Shown: positions 21,430 through 32,200 of the stretch, one piece after another
Layout: each line of letters opens with the position of its first letter
How positions within the stretch are numbered: the first letter of the stretch is position 1
Assembly (NCBI GenBank): GCA_014905825.1
Contig: JACGCN010000055.1
Location: 1-64,000 of the forward strand
From: Lyophyllum atratum
Taxonomy: Eukaryota; Basidiomycota; Agaricomycetes; Agaricales; Lyophyllaceae
Reading direction: 5' to 3'
Length of the DNA: 64,000 nucleotides
Position numbers and translations under genes: made by a program
Notes under the pieces: model-generated
What the model was told of the DNA's origin: nothing
What the model saw: only the letters and a program-made list of their open reading frames with translations
Databases searched by the model: none

Positions 21430-24400
21430 ATGCCCCAGTGCGAATTCTGCAAATTGACAGTGCGGACAGCACAGGGTGTCAACTCGCACATCTTCCAAAC
21501 TGCTACCTGCCGCACAAAATTCCTGTGCAAGTATAGCGGATCAGCCAACGACACCACTGATCATGCCGGCGGTGGCCAGGCTGACATACCTCTGAACATC
21601 GACGAGCATCCGTTTCCCGTACACGACGATGGACCACCCCATGACCTTCAGCATCACCCAGAGGTGGTCGAAATGCAGCCGCGGCATCGAGCAACAGTCG
21701 AGGATGTGATCGAGGACTTGGATAACGTCGTCAACCCTGATGACCGTTGGGTCGAAGACTATCCCGGTTCGGCAGGCGCTACATACGGCCACTGCGAGAA
21801 TACATTCAGTACGTATCGCAAAAAGCAAGAAAATCGGGGTCACGCACCATGGTACCCATTCGAAAGCCAGAAGGAGTGGGAGTTAGCGGAGTGGTTGATG
21901 ACATCGGGTGTCAGTCAACGTAAAATCGACTCGTTTCTGAAGTTAAAATCTGTGAGTCGGAGAGTACTAGCTGCAGAAAAATACTTACAATGTTCGCAGA
22001 TCCGGGAGGATGCAAATCCAGCCTTTCACAACGCACGGAGCTTGCTTCAGCGCATTGATGCACTTCCTCGCAGTCCTGAATGGATGTGTACTGCGCTTCA
22101 GATTACGGGGGATGAAAAAGACGTTGCGGGAAACTTGCGTACCGAAGAAGTTGAGCTCTGGCATCGAAATCCTGTTGAATGCATTCAAGAGCTGCTCGAG
22201 AATCCTCTGATTGGCGGAAGGAACACTTACGCATCATGCCGGGTCTTCCGCAATGAGGACTGCACGAATCGAGAATACGGGGAGATGAACACGGGGGATT
22301 GGTGGCCAGAGACGCAAGTACGTTGTCTTAAATGTGTACGCACATCAGATTCTGATGGGAAGCAGGAAAAGTTGCCGCCTGGGGCTACTCTGGTCCCTGT
22401 CATTCTTTCATCAGACAAAACGAACCTGACCAATTTCAGCGGGGATAAACAAGCTTACCCTGTCTACCTGGGCATTGGAACAACGGCCCACGAGATACGT
22501 CGCCAGCCGTCAGCGCATGCCATGGTCCTCGTAGCATACGTGCCAGTGACCAAGCTCGAGTGCTTCTCGAAGACACGTCGGTCCGTGGAAGGGTACCAAC
22601 TTTTCCATGAATGCATGCGAGTCATTTTGAAGCCGCTGATTGATGCTGGGAAAAATGGTGTTAGGATGAACTGCGCAGACGGATTTGTGCGAATTACATA
22701 CCCGATTGTCGCTGCGTACGTGGCAGATTATCCGGAACAATGCCTTGTCGTCGGATGTCAAGAAAACTCGTGCCCAAAATGCACGGTGAAGCCAAAGCAG
22801 CGCGGAGATCCTGTTCACTCCGTTTTGCGGGATCCCGAGAAAACACTTCGCACCCTCGCTGAAAAAGCACGCGGCGAGCACCCTGCCGACTTCATTCGTC
22901 AATCACTCCGCCCTATCAATCCGTTCTGGAAAGACTTACCATTCTGTAACATATTTGCGTGCATTACTCCGGATATCTTGCACCAGCTACACAAGGGCGT
23001 CTTCAAGGATCATATAGTCAGTTGGGCTTCGGCGGCGGTTTCTGGCGGCGCAGGGGAGGTAGATCGGCGCTTTCGCACCATGACCCAGCACCCTAACCTG
23101 CGCCATTTCAAAAAAGGAATATCACTCACTTCACAATGGACGGGTACCGAGCACAAGAACATGGAGAAAGTGTTTCTCGGCGTTTTGGCGAATGCGACAG
23201 ATGCTGCAGTCGTGCGTGCGGTTCGCGGAATCCTCGACTTTATCTACTATTCCCACTTCGAAATTCACACCGACGAGTCGCTCGCGCATCTTGACGCCGC
23301 TTGGGTTGCGTTCCATGACAATAAGAAGATATTCGAGGACCTGGAAATTCGCGAACATTTTAACATCAGCAAGCTTCACAACATCAAACATTACCTTGAT
23401 TCGATCCGAGAGCTCGGTAGTGCTGCGGGGTTCAATACAGAAGCGACAGAACGTCTGCACATTGACTTAGCCAAAGTGGGATATCGCGCAACGAACAAGA
23501 AGGCTTACACCAAACAGATGACAGTCTGGCTGCGGCGTCGAGAGGCAGTGGAACGGTTCGGCTCATACTTGCAGTGGGTGATGCCAGGGTACAAGCCCAC
23601 GGTGGCGACAGGCGTGGGGGATGGCGGCGAGGTCGAGGGCGTGGGCGATGAGGAGGATGATGACTTGAACGAGGAGGAAGAAAATACCTGGCGCCCGCGA
23701 GACCAAACAACCGCCATCCGATTCGCCAAGAAGCCTGCGCTTCCTCACGTCACCGTCCAATCAATCGTCCAGGATTTCGGCGCTCAAGCCTTTCTGACCC
23801 ACCTCGAATCCTTTCTTCGCGAACATTCCATCACTTCTCCCAATCCACTGTCCGAGCGCTCCACGTTTCCGGTATACCGTCGTCTTGAGCTCTCCCTACC
23901 AGCCATCCCCGAAATTTCGCGCACTGCCATCAAGGATTCCGTGGTCGCAACGAAGGCCGAACGCGGAACAGTCACTATCAATGGAATCAAGAAAGCGAAG
24001 CCCGCTCGATTCAGCACTGCTTTAGTCCGTGTTCGCCCCGCTGATCGCTCGAAAGCACCAATCGATGGCCTTCAGATAGTTCAAATTCGTCTCATATTTC
24101 GACTTCCTGGGGGCCATGGTTCATTTGACGAGCCCCTTCTGTATGTGCATTGGTTCAAGCCCCTTCGGACATTCGAAAAAAACCTTGGCATGTATCAAAC
24201 CTCGTTTTCCTCACAGAACCATCGACAGCGGGCGTCCATCATCAAAGCCTCGCAACTCTTCTCCTCATGCCACCTGATCCCGTGTTTCGGTCGTGCTGCT
24301 AATCCTGCCTGGGGTTCGGAATCCGTTATCAATGACGCGCCGTCATTTTACCTCAACCCATACCTCCGGCACTTTGATTTCTACCACCTGCGATATCTAC

Positions 24401-24495
24401 CCGATCTACAGCTCTATCGGAACCGCCCTCGTCGTGAAGTAGCTCGTCGGCAACACCTTGCATTGGTACATAATGCCAGACACGGCCGCTCGTAG
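21430..24495 (+). CDS. Plavaka-type transposase
   Basis: Transposase of the Plavaka group (CACTA-like DNA transposons common in Agaricomycetes). The frame is uninterrupted over 1021 codons. A 48-base stretch at 21952-21999 has a GTGAGT donor and TTCGCAG acceptor and is in frame, so the spliced form would be 1005 residues. It starts with a Cys-rich motif CEFCKLTVRTAQG...H...C like a degenerate zinc finger. Family landmarks: NARSLLQRIDALP, YPIVAAYVADYPEQ, SCPKCTV, PDILHQLHKGVFKDH, GTEHKNMEKVFLG and ERLHIDLAKVGYRATNKK. An acidic linker lies near codon 740 before a variable C-terminal region. No stop or frameshift is seen, so the element may be recently active. Adjacent genes could be passengers, but I could not identify terminal inverted repeats. 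Confidence 0.93.
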   Translation: MPQCEFCKLTVRTAQGVNSHIFQTATCRTKFLCKYSGSANDTTDHAGGGQADIPLNIDEHPFPVHDDGPPHDLQHHPEVVEMQPRHRATVEDVIEDLDNVVNPDDRWVEDYPGSAGATYGHCENTFSTYRKKQENRGHAPWYPFESQKEWELAEWLMTSGVSQRKIDSFLKLKSVSRRVLAAEKYLQCSQIREDANPAFHNARSLLQRIDALPRSPEWMCTALQITGDEKDVAGNLRTEEVELWHRNPVECIQELLENPLIGGRNTYASCRVFRNEDCTNREYGEMNTGDWWPETQVRCLKCVRTSDSDGKQEKLPPGATLVPVILSSDKTNLTNFSGDKQAYPVYLGIGTTAHEIRRQPSAHAMVLVAYVPVTKLECFSKTRRSVEGYQLFHECMRVILKPLIDAGKNGVRMNCADGFVRITYPIVAAYVADYPEQCLVVGCQENSCPKCTVKPKQRGDPVHSVLRDPEKTLRTLAEKARGEHPADFIRQSLRPINPFWKDLPFCNIFACITPDILHQLHKGVFKDHIVSWASAAVSGGAGEVDRRFRTMTQHPNLRHFKKGISLTSQWTGTEHKNMEKVFLGVLANATDAAVVRAVRGILDFIYYSHFEIHTDESLAHLDAAWVAFHDNKKIFEDLEIREHFNISKLHNIKHYLDSIRELGSAAGFNTEATERLHIDLAKVGYRATNKKAYTKQMTVWLRRREAVERFGSYLQWVMPGYKPTVATGVGDGGEVEGVGDEEDDDLNEEEENTWRPRDQTTAIRFAKKPALPHVTVQSIVQDFGAQAFLTHLESFLREHSITSPNPLSERSTFPVYRRLELSLPAIPEISRTAIKDSVVATKAERGTVTINGIKKAKPARFSTALVRVRPADRSKAPIDGLQIVQIRLIFRLPGGHGSFDEPLLYVHWFKPLRTFEKNLGMYQTSFSSQNHRQRASIIKASQLFSSCHLIPCFGRAANPAWGSESVINDAPSFYLNPYLRHFDFYHLRYLPDLQLYRNRPRREVARRQHLALVHNARHGRS

Positions 24496-24870
24496 ATTTT
24501 TCATCATTTGGCACATGGGACGTACCCAATTTCTACATGAATGGAGTCCCAATATGTATAGACTCATATGCTAGATGACCTAGACCTTAGCTGTAGACCC
24601 CCCGGTAGTTATGAGGCCATTTGCACGCGGGGAGGTAGACGCGTCAATGTGATCACATGACCTGTCGCATGCACATGCAAAACTGTAGATTTTCATCATT
24701 TGGCACAAGGGACGTACCCAATTTCTACATGAATGGAGTCCCAATATGTATAGACTCATATACTAGGTGACCTAGACCTTAGCTGTAGACCCCCCGATAG
24801 TTATGAGGCCATTTGCACACGGGGAGGTAGACGCGTCAAAGTGACCACATGACCTGTCACATGCACATGC
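24493..24870. repeat. Tandem direct duplication, 2 x ~190 bp
   Basis: Copy 1 begins at the transposase stop codon (TAGATTTTTCATCATTTGG, 24493) and copy 2 at 24686. They are about 95% identical, ending near GCATGCACATGC. The unit contains TCATTTGGCACA and GTAGACCCCCCG blocks. It may be the transposon 3' terminal region duplicated. Confidence 0.9.
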
Positions 24871-24941
24871 TTGAAAACTTTTTATTCCTCTGAGTCCGGA
24901 CATCTCCACTACTCATCCATCGCCTAACGCCTACATACGAT

Positions 24942-25454
24942 ATGGAGTCCAAATCCCCCATCAAATCTGCTTCATCTCCTCTCGGGGACCGCCAATCACG
25001 TCTCAACACTGAGCCGTCGCCTAGCGCCCCATTATCATCGAGTAGGTCGGCCCGCCGTACCAGCGCAGTCAACGCCGATTTACGATTGAAAGAGTAACGT
25101 CATTCCCTTACTGAGAAGAAAAGTTCAACACTGAAATGATCCACTCATAGAAACTTTGCCCCAGGCGGCATTTTGGACTCTCAAACTGACTCCCAGGAAT
25201 GGCTCAACAAGAAATCGAGTCCTCCGAATTCCGCCCCCTCAGCACCTGCATCCAAGAAGCGAAAGGTTGATAACATGACGGTCATAGAAGACTCGGTGAA
25301 GGCATTGCGTGCAGAGTTGGAGGAACTGAGGGTTGAGAGGGGCGTGTTGCATGACCAGCTGGCGAAGATGATGAATGAGAATAGGCATTTGAAGTGGATC
25401 ATATCTAAAGCTATCGGGTTCTTACTGGACAGCCAGCCGACGACAACAACGTAG
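24942..25454 (+). CDS. Small coiled-coil protein with NLS
   Basis: Two exons, 24942-25093 and 25151-25454, fit in phase and give 151 residues. The N-terminal half is Ser/Pro-rich. It is followed by FAPGGILDSQTDSQEW, a KKRKV nuclear-localisation-like motif, and a C-terminal coiled coil (ALRAELEELRVERGVL). Family not recognised. It lies directly after the transposase-associated duplication, so it could be a transposon passenger or a host gene. The ATG is the first in frame. Confidence 0.6.
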
Positions 25455-25708
25455 AAGTTTGCCCCCAATCTGATGTCCTTGACTCAACTTGTAGTAAGAT
25501 CTTGAACTTAGATGTATGAAAATATGACTCGGAAAATTCTTCGTATCACTATGTGATGTAACCTAGATCTATGGACAGTATGGAAAAGCGCCTCAGACTA
25601 CAGGAGTGACCAATCCTGTAGTGAAAGGTCCGTATCAAAATCACACTTAAGTCTCAGGTCTGTAAAGGTATGGTAATTCAATAGAACGTCTGTAGAAGTA
25701 CGGGAGGT

Positions 25709-26843
25709 ATGGGCAGCTACAAGATCACGGCCCTCGGTACTGATCTTGGCTTCGAGGTACAAACCGTTTCTATTTTTCCTGATGCACCTGATGAACGCCC
25801 ACCCATTGTCGAGGACGATAGCGACAGCGATTTGTACAGTGCTGAACAGACACAGCGTGTCATGGTAGAGCTGGTGAGCAGTGAGCAAAACTTATTCTAA
25901 CTGCTAAGCGGGGGTTAGGAACGGGAAAGTCACCTGCGCTGGATCGCTACCCCGGACAAAAAGCGCGCCGACATGGTCACTAGCTATGAAACTACCGAGG
26001 TGGAACGTTGGAGGGTTGACGAATGTATGCGAAAGAAATTGGATCGGCTAGAACGAGAAAACCAAGATCTGCGAATAATGTTGGCAGCGAAGGAAGAGAC
26101 ATTGGAAGAGACGAGAAAGGAGCTATGCGAAGCGACGGAGGCGATGGATGCGATGCGCGATGAAGTCGAAGACCTGGACGCGGAATTGGAAGAGGCACGC
26201 GCAGCGCACGAGGTGACAAAAGCACGCGTACAGGCGCTCGAAGCCAAGACTTGCGCGCCAAATATTGAGGTGGCGACGCGGAGAGCAAAGCTCTCACGGA
26301 CTCTCATAAATTCCTCTACCACAAGGTGACCTTGGATCAACTACTATATGGAAGAAACACTGACATACCTGGGGCGCCACAGCCGTCTCGAAGATATCGT
26401 TCAAGGACAGAACGGCTCTTTTTCGACTTCTTACACTGCTTCGTCTGCATACGCGAACCAAGTTGCCTCACGCCCAGTGCTTAAGGTACGTGTTCCGAGG
26501 TTCCCCCCTGGATGTTAATCCCTCTCACCTTGGACACCTGACATCTGTTCAGCCCCTTCGGCGCAACTCCCCCAGCACCGCAGTATCTGTAACTTCCGAC
26601 ACCTTCGACTCGGATTCGGATGACTCGGACACGACGGCGGTGGGTAATGGAAGCCCCCGAAAGCCAATCCTCAGGACGGGATCCCAGATCCTCCACCACG
26701 GTCCCCGAAGGCCCAAGTATACGCCCGTACCAGATTGCACTTCGCGAGATGGGTATCACGTCTTCCACGGGATAGGATCCAATCAATACCAGACGAAACA
26801 TACCTGCAAGCTCTGTGGCTTCCGATGCTCGGAGAAGAGATGA
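25709..26843 (+). CDS. Coiled-coil protein with C-terminal CxxC motif
   Basis: Four exons fit in phase: 25709-25873, 25919-26325, 26383-26485 and 26553-26843, giving 321 residues. Acidic N-terminus (PPIVEDDSDSDLY), a long coiled coil (KLDRLERENQDLRIML onward), a Ser/Asp-rich linker and a C-terminus KHTCKLCGFRCSEKR with three cysteines that could bind a metal with a further ligand. Function not recognised. Same orientation as the small gene at 24942, 254 bases downstream of its stop. Confidence 0.65.
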
Positions 26844-27587
26844 TATGCAGGACCATGGTCCCTCACCGAAGTCTCCTATGAATTGATGGGCTTGTGAACG
26901 GTGAAATTTATCGTCAATAAACTCTGTATGTGTATATCTCGGACGTTTCCCCTCTATGCCTACCTCGATTTCCCGTCCCCTGTTGTAATCAGAGTTATAT
27001 TCTGCCCAATTTCTTAATCTACGGACTCTGGCGTTGGATAAAGGAGACCGGATACCAGAGACTCAGAAACATTTCCATATCCTGAAGAGCGATGAGGACT
27101 GCATTGCTGAGGGGCACACCGCTCAACGTACTATAATCAGACTCTAACGAGAGGTCAGCTACCCTTGGTAATGATTCTATTTGACAGCATGAAAACGCGC
27201 ATACCCATAGAGGACAAGTACAGACCTACAGCCCCAGTACCAGTGCCTATGGCCATTGATGTCCGTTAGCGACCGAATTCGACCTCGAAATATCTGGTCA
27301 TACCTGCGAATCATCAATACAAACGACGCACAATTCATGATCTCAATTTGTAGCTCCGTGGCGAGGATGTTTCACGGAGGCGATAAAGAAGTATTTGCAC
27401 TCCTTGGTCGGGATAGTTTGGATCGCTGAATGTCTCATCGGCTCGTGTACGGCATATCGATGTAGACGTGAACGTACTTCATAACCCCACAACTTATTAG
27501 GCATACGCCTCGCGTAGCAGGCGAAAAAGCGTCTGCGAGCCGCCTTTTATGATGTTCTGATGCTGGCCATACAATTGGGAGTCAGGA

Positions 27588-28198
27588 AAATGACGAAAAG
27601 CAGTGGGGAAGGACATACTTCTCGTCCAGTCCAAGTATCTCCTTCTCGAAGCATCCGAACTTCCTCTTCACCTGCCTCTCTCCCGACGTACGATTGACCT
27701 GGGGTGGGTAGAGAAGTCGTTCCGTCAGCTTATGTACACCGTAAGCCTGATATATCCGCATTATCCCAGTTCAAAACGACGACTGACCTCTGCTGCGGGT
27801 TCCGTGCGGGCGGAGTGGTGGTCTCTAAGGGCTATAATAGCATTATCCAGTAGATCGATCCACTATGGGGCCAATGGTGTAATCGGGGAGTCATCAATGA
27901 GGGCCTCTTGGAAGCGGGACAAGGAGGGGGAGTATGACAGTGAGCTTGTCGTCGATCGGCTGGTCCGGGCTGAGACGTTAGACCAGGATAAGGCAGGAGT
28001 GGCGGGCTCATATGAAAGTAGCTGCGACTATTCGTCTTGCCTGGTTGTACGCAAGTCGGCGGGATCTATGTGCGGGCGGCGACGTTGAAATTTTAACTGC
28101 TCGTTCTTCTGTGAGGACCGTCAGCAAATATAAACCAAGCAGAAGTAGAGACTACGACGTACGGAATCACTCGTGTTTCGTTCTCCAACTGCGCTCAT
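27588..28198 (-). pseudogene. Unknown conserved-looking gene with an in-frame TAG
   Basis: From the ATG at 28198 (MSAVGERNTSDS) a GTACGT...CAG intron leads to KNEQLKFQRRRPHIDPADLR. A TAG codon follows the segment RTTRQDE, after which the same frame continues SQLLSYEPATPAL and runs through RFQEALIDDSPITPLAPYW. After another intron it continues with LTERLLYPPQVNRTSGER and EKEILGLDEKY. The codon before SQLL would be sense with one base change, so this looks like a nonsense mutation rather than an intron. Possible further exons extend to about 27330 (e.g. ECKYFFIASVKHP or QILLYRLRETSS in alternative frames). Family not recognised. Confidence 0.4.
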
Positions 28199-29232
28199 CT
28201 GAATTTCCCACTTGCGATTCTGTCGGCGTTATGTGACATATCTGAACGGGTTGCTTCTGTCGATCGCTGACCACTGCGGCGGCTCCAATCCAGATTGAAC
28301 GGATAAGCTTTTCGGAGCACTTCGAGTTTAGTCTGTCCTTGGTTGAGGCTCTCGAACTGGGGACGATGTGGGTCGGATGTTGTGTAGTCGATACGAACTC
28401 GGGTTGTGTCCGAATTTTCGATGAGCGCCGTGGCAGGCGTCGTGGTTGATCTTCAGGTCTGTCAGTTCGATGGCGCGGTCGAGGAAAGCGGCAGTCTTAT
28501 AGCAGAACAGTGATGGTGGTGGCAAGATTGAAGACGGCCACCACACGGTCGGGCCGGGTCTGAAAAATTGGTCATTTCGAGGGCGATCAGACGCAAATCT
28601 GTGCGTGTTTGACCCGAGGGTTTTGCCAAATAACACCAACTTTTGCACCGAGGGTTTTCCTGTTATCTCGCCGCTCGCGCAAGATCAGTACCGTCGGCCG
28701 CTATCCATTGACTTCACAGCTGGGACGCTGGCTCAGGAATCAAACCTGGAGCCGAGCCAGCCAGCCAGCAGTGTCTCAATGCCATGGACAGACGGCGCCC
28801 TTAGTCTTTCTTCATGATGCATTTTCTTTTCTGCGAGTACTAGGAAATCTGCACTGGTCTCGGCGGCTCAGAAAAACTCTACCTGCTTGGCCGACCGTGA
28901 CGCCGAGCTAAGCATAGGGATTACCTCATGTCCGGCATGTTCTGTTACCAAAGGTACGTTGCGGTATATCATGATCTATGGCTCATTAACTTGGTTGTAC
29001 TAATAGGAACTCTTGCGCGCACTTCAGAACACCAGGAACCGCTCAGCGGTTCATGTACTACTTTCTCTCTCTAACTGAATCACCCCCTCAACCACGGCCA
29101 CGGTGGCGGGAATTACAGCAAATGAGTGCATTGCTTGTGGTGAGTTTAACGTCTACCTCAGTTTTGTTTCGTTTTGGTTGACTTCGATCTCTTGCAGATA
29201 TCAAAGAGACAAATCATTAGATTAAATGTAAA
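28199..29232. other. Intergenic, no supported gene
   Basis: Short frames only. The right part (28920-29232) is the 3' flank of the large minus-strand transposase gene and may hold an element end that I could not delimit. Confidence 0.35.
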
Positions 29233-32200
29233 CTAATGGTGGAGACAATCAATGCGTAGATACTTAATCCCGTCCTCCTCAACGACAAGATTTTCCGGGG
29301 TTTCATAGGTAAATGTGAGGTCAGAAAGAATGAAACCAGCCCGTTTTCCAGGCAGTTCCTTGACTCGCGAAAGCAGCATCTGCGAGAATGCTTGGTCCTC
29401 CATGGAATAGTCACCGGATCCAGCGGGCTGGCCGGCTATCTTTTCGTGGAGTTCACGAATGGCCGTCAGGAACGCGACTGCATCGAAATGCGTACCCTTC
29501 GCAAAAATACCAGATGGCTGAGGCCATGGGGGGATGTAACCATCAGTAGCTTTGGACTTCTGTGCTGCTCCATCAGAGCAGTAAGCCTTCTTATGATTCT
29601 CTGGCGCGCCGGTCGGTCCTGGGTACATGATGACCTTGCAGCGCGTGCAAGATTGGGCTTTACGCTAGTAGAAATACCCGTTATACATAAATTACAGCTC
29701 CAGAAAATGAAACGACGCACAGCATCCTTCGCTGGCTTCACCGAACTTTGTCCAGATCCCGGAGCAATAGTCTCTGGAGGCTCGGCGGCAGGTTCCTTCT
29801 TCGGTTCCTTCTTGATAAGCGCGACTGCAGCGCAATGCTTGGTCCAGAAAGTATCGGAAGTCTTCTTTGCTAAAAGTTGTGTTAAAACTTAACAAATCAG
29901 AAATAGATATGAAAATACGAGTGCTCACAATTGTAGTAGTCGCCCGTTGCGATCCGACGCTTTATTTGAGGTTCGATTTCGCCAAGCTTGTCCAGGAGCG
30001 CTCGGGGATTTTTCTTGATAAAGGGAATGTTTCGTTTTTCGCACAGCGCTTGAAGGCGTCGGTTGTAGGCATCTGTAGCCGCTACCCATCTTTGAGCATT
30101 CATGTTAAACGAAGCCCACCCTTCTTCTAGTCGCAGGTCCATAAAAAGGAAGAATTCGTCGTTTCCCTGAAGTGTCATCGACCGTAGATCAGCACATGTT
30201 CCAATCGAGAAAATTACTTGTGATCTCGTCAGATTGGGATGATTAGACGAGAGTTTGAGTGGAGCATCAAGGGACGGGGCCATGGCGGTGACAGAATTTG
30301 AAGTAGCAGTCGTGCTTGCTATAATGGCGAGGCTTGGAAGTGAGGATGGTTCCAGTGAAGCGCAGCTTGATGATCGCGTCTTGCGCGCCTTAAAAAATGA
30401 CTGAACGCCAGTGGTTCGTCCTGCTGTATCTTGCGAATCCTGTCAATGTGTTGTCAAATGTGGTTAGTCAACTATTTATTGAGCTCAATGATGGCGAGTC
30501 ACTACTTACCGATTCTACAACTGGTGCAAGGACTGTTGCTTCAGATAAGTTCTCGATTTGTGGTTTATTGTCCTGACGGAGGCGTTTTGCAAGAGGAGGC
30601 TGGGTTTCACTAGTGCAGACACTGCTAGACTCCGCGTCGACATCAAAAACCTCGATGTCACAGGGATCAGCGCCGAATTTTCTCTTATTGAGTGATCTTT
30701 GGAGCGGCGTCGAAGGTCCTGACATGTTCATTGCAGGAGCACGCATAGCTGGAGCTTGAGCTTCTGCGTCTGACCGCACCCTTGGCATCTCTTGAGTCAA
30801 ATCCTGCGGTCAATTCAAACTTGAGTCAGAAACTGGAGCTGGAAACTCGTGAAGGCTGATCTACATACCACAAAGGAAGAATCTAGGGCTGATCCTTCAC
30901 CAATACATTCGGGCACATTCACGTCGCAACTTTCGTCACTGATGATTCTATCCAGCAAGTCTTCCGGACTTTCTTCCAAGTCGTCGGGTTCATCCTTGAT
31001 GGTAAGTAATCCTCCAAAGGTATCCGCTTCTTCAGACCTCACTAATCCGAATACTTCCCCACTAGCCACACGAGGAAGGGTCGGCTGTGAGTTCTTGATG
31101 CTCGTTTTCTTCTCGCATTTGAAGAGCTCATTAAAAAGCTGAGCGGCGTAGTCAACCAGTCGGATATGGTGTGAACCGTGGGTGGATCCTATAAAGGAGC
31201 TTGAACTTGCACCATGAGCTAGCGCAACACGGACATTCCTACGCAGGACGAAGTCATGACCTAGCGCCGAGAAAACTTCTATTCCGCTGGGTTGAGTACG
31301 TTGCAAGCTGTTCCATCCTTTGTGAGATCCCTCAATACGGCTGCCGTCAGATGGGATATCTTGGCGCGGTCGAGCCAAGCATCCTTTGCGAACATGCCCG
31401 AGCTGATTGCTATGCGCCTGGGCCATTTTGAATCGAGTCGTGAGTTTTACATTCAATCACCAATTCCCATCAGAGAATGCTGACCGTAGCTGCTCCTGGA
31501 CCCCAGACATTTCCTTTCTCTGCCCATTTATTGTATGCCGCAACTAGCCGCTCTTCCTGCTCTTCTTTATTCCAGTACTCTGCCAACACACCCTTCCCAG
31601 CTCGCCTCTTCAAAATTGCGTCGGTAATATCCTTTGCTACCAACGAACGGAGCGGATTTTTTGCACCATTTATAACCTCCACAACATATCTCGATGGCAA
31701 TTGTTATTGTGAGTGCATCATCAATGTCACATAGAACGTGCCCACATACCTCATCAGAAAATGATATACGTCCAACAGAACTTTCACGAGCGGCATTACC
31801 TGCAGGGCTGATCCTCGGACGGTACAACAGTTGTCGGCAACCAACATTTCTGGAAGGTCAATACCTAAGATACGGTAGCGCTCTACAATTCCCTTTAAAA
31901 CCTCCCGCATCTCGCCCGCCGAGGCCGTTTGGCATAATCGCTATGATATCATTTCGGTAAGTGTTCAGCTGTTCGCTAGGGCAATACATATACATACCCA
32001 GCAAATAATCTCGTTTTTTTCATTCAGAATGCTGAAAATCCCACCTTTCATCATCCGCTTACGCTCCTTGTCCTTGTTGACGACTGTGGCTTTTTTTGCT
32101 GAGCTAAAAGTGTTATCGAAAGATAAACAGATGCCTAGTAGGTTCAACGTGAGTAATCATTCAATTCATCGTGCAAAAATACATACCTTGTAGTGTCCGA

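Noticed and set aside
25984..26340. Minus-strand Ser-rich frame of 118 codons
   Set aside because: Exact antisense shadow of the coiled-coil exon 25919-26325.
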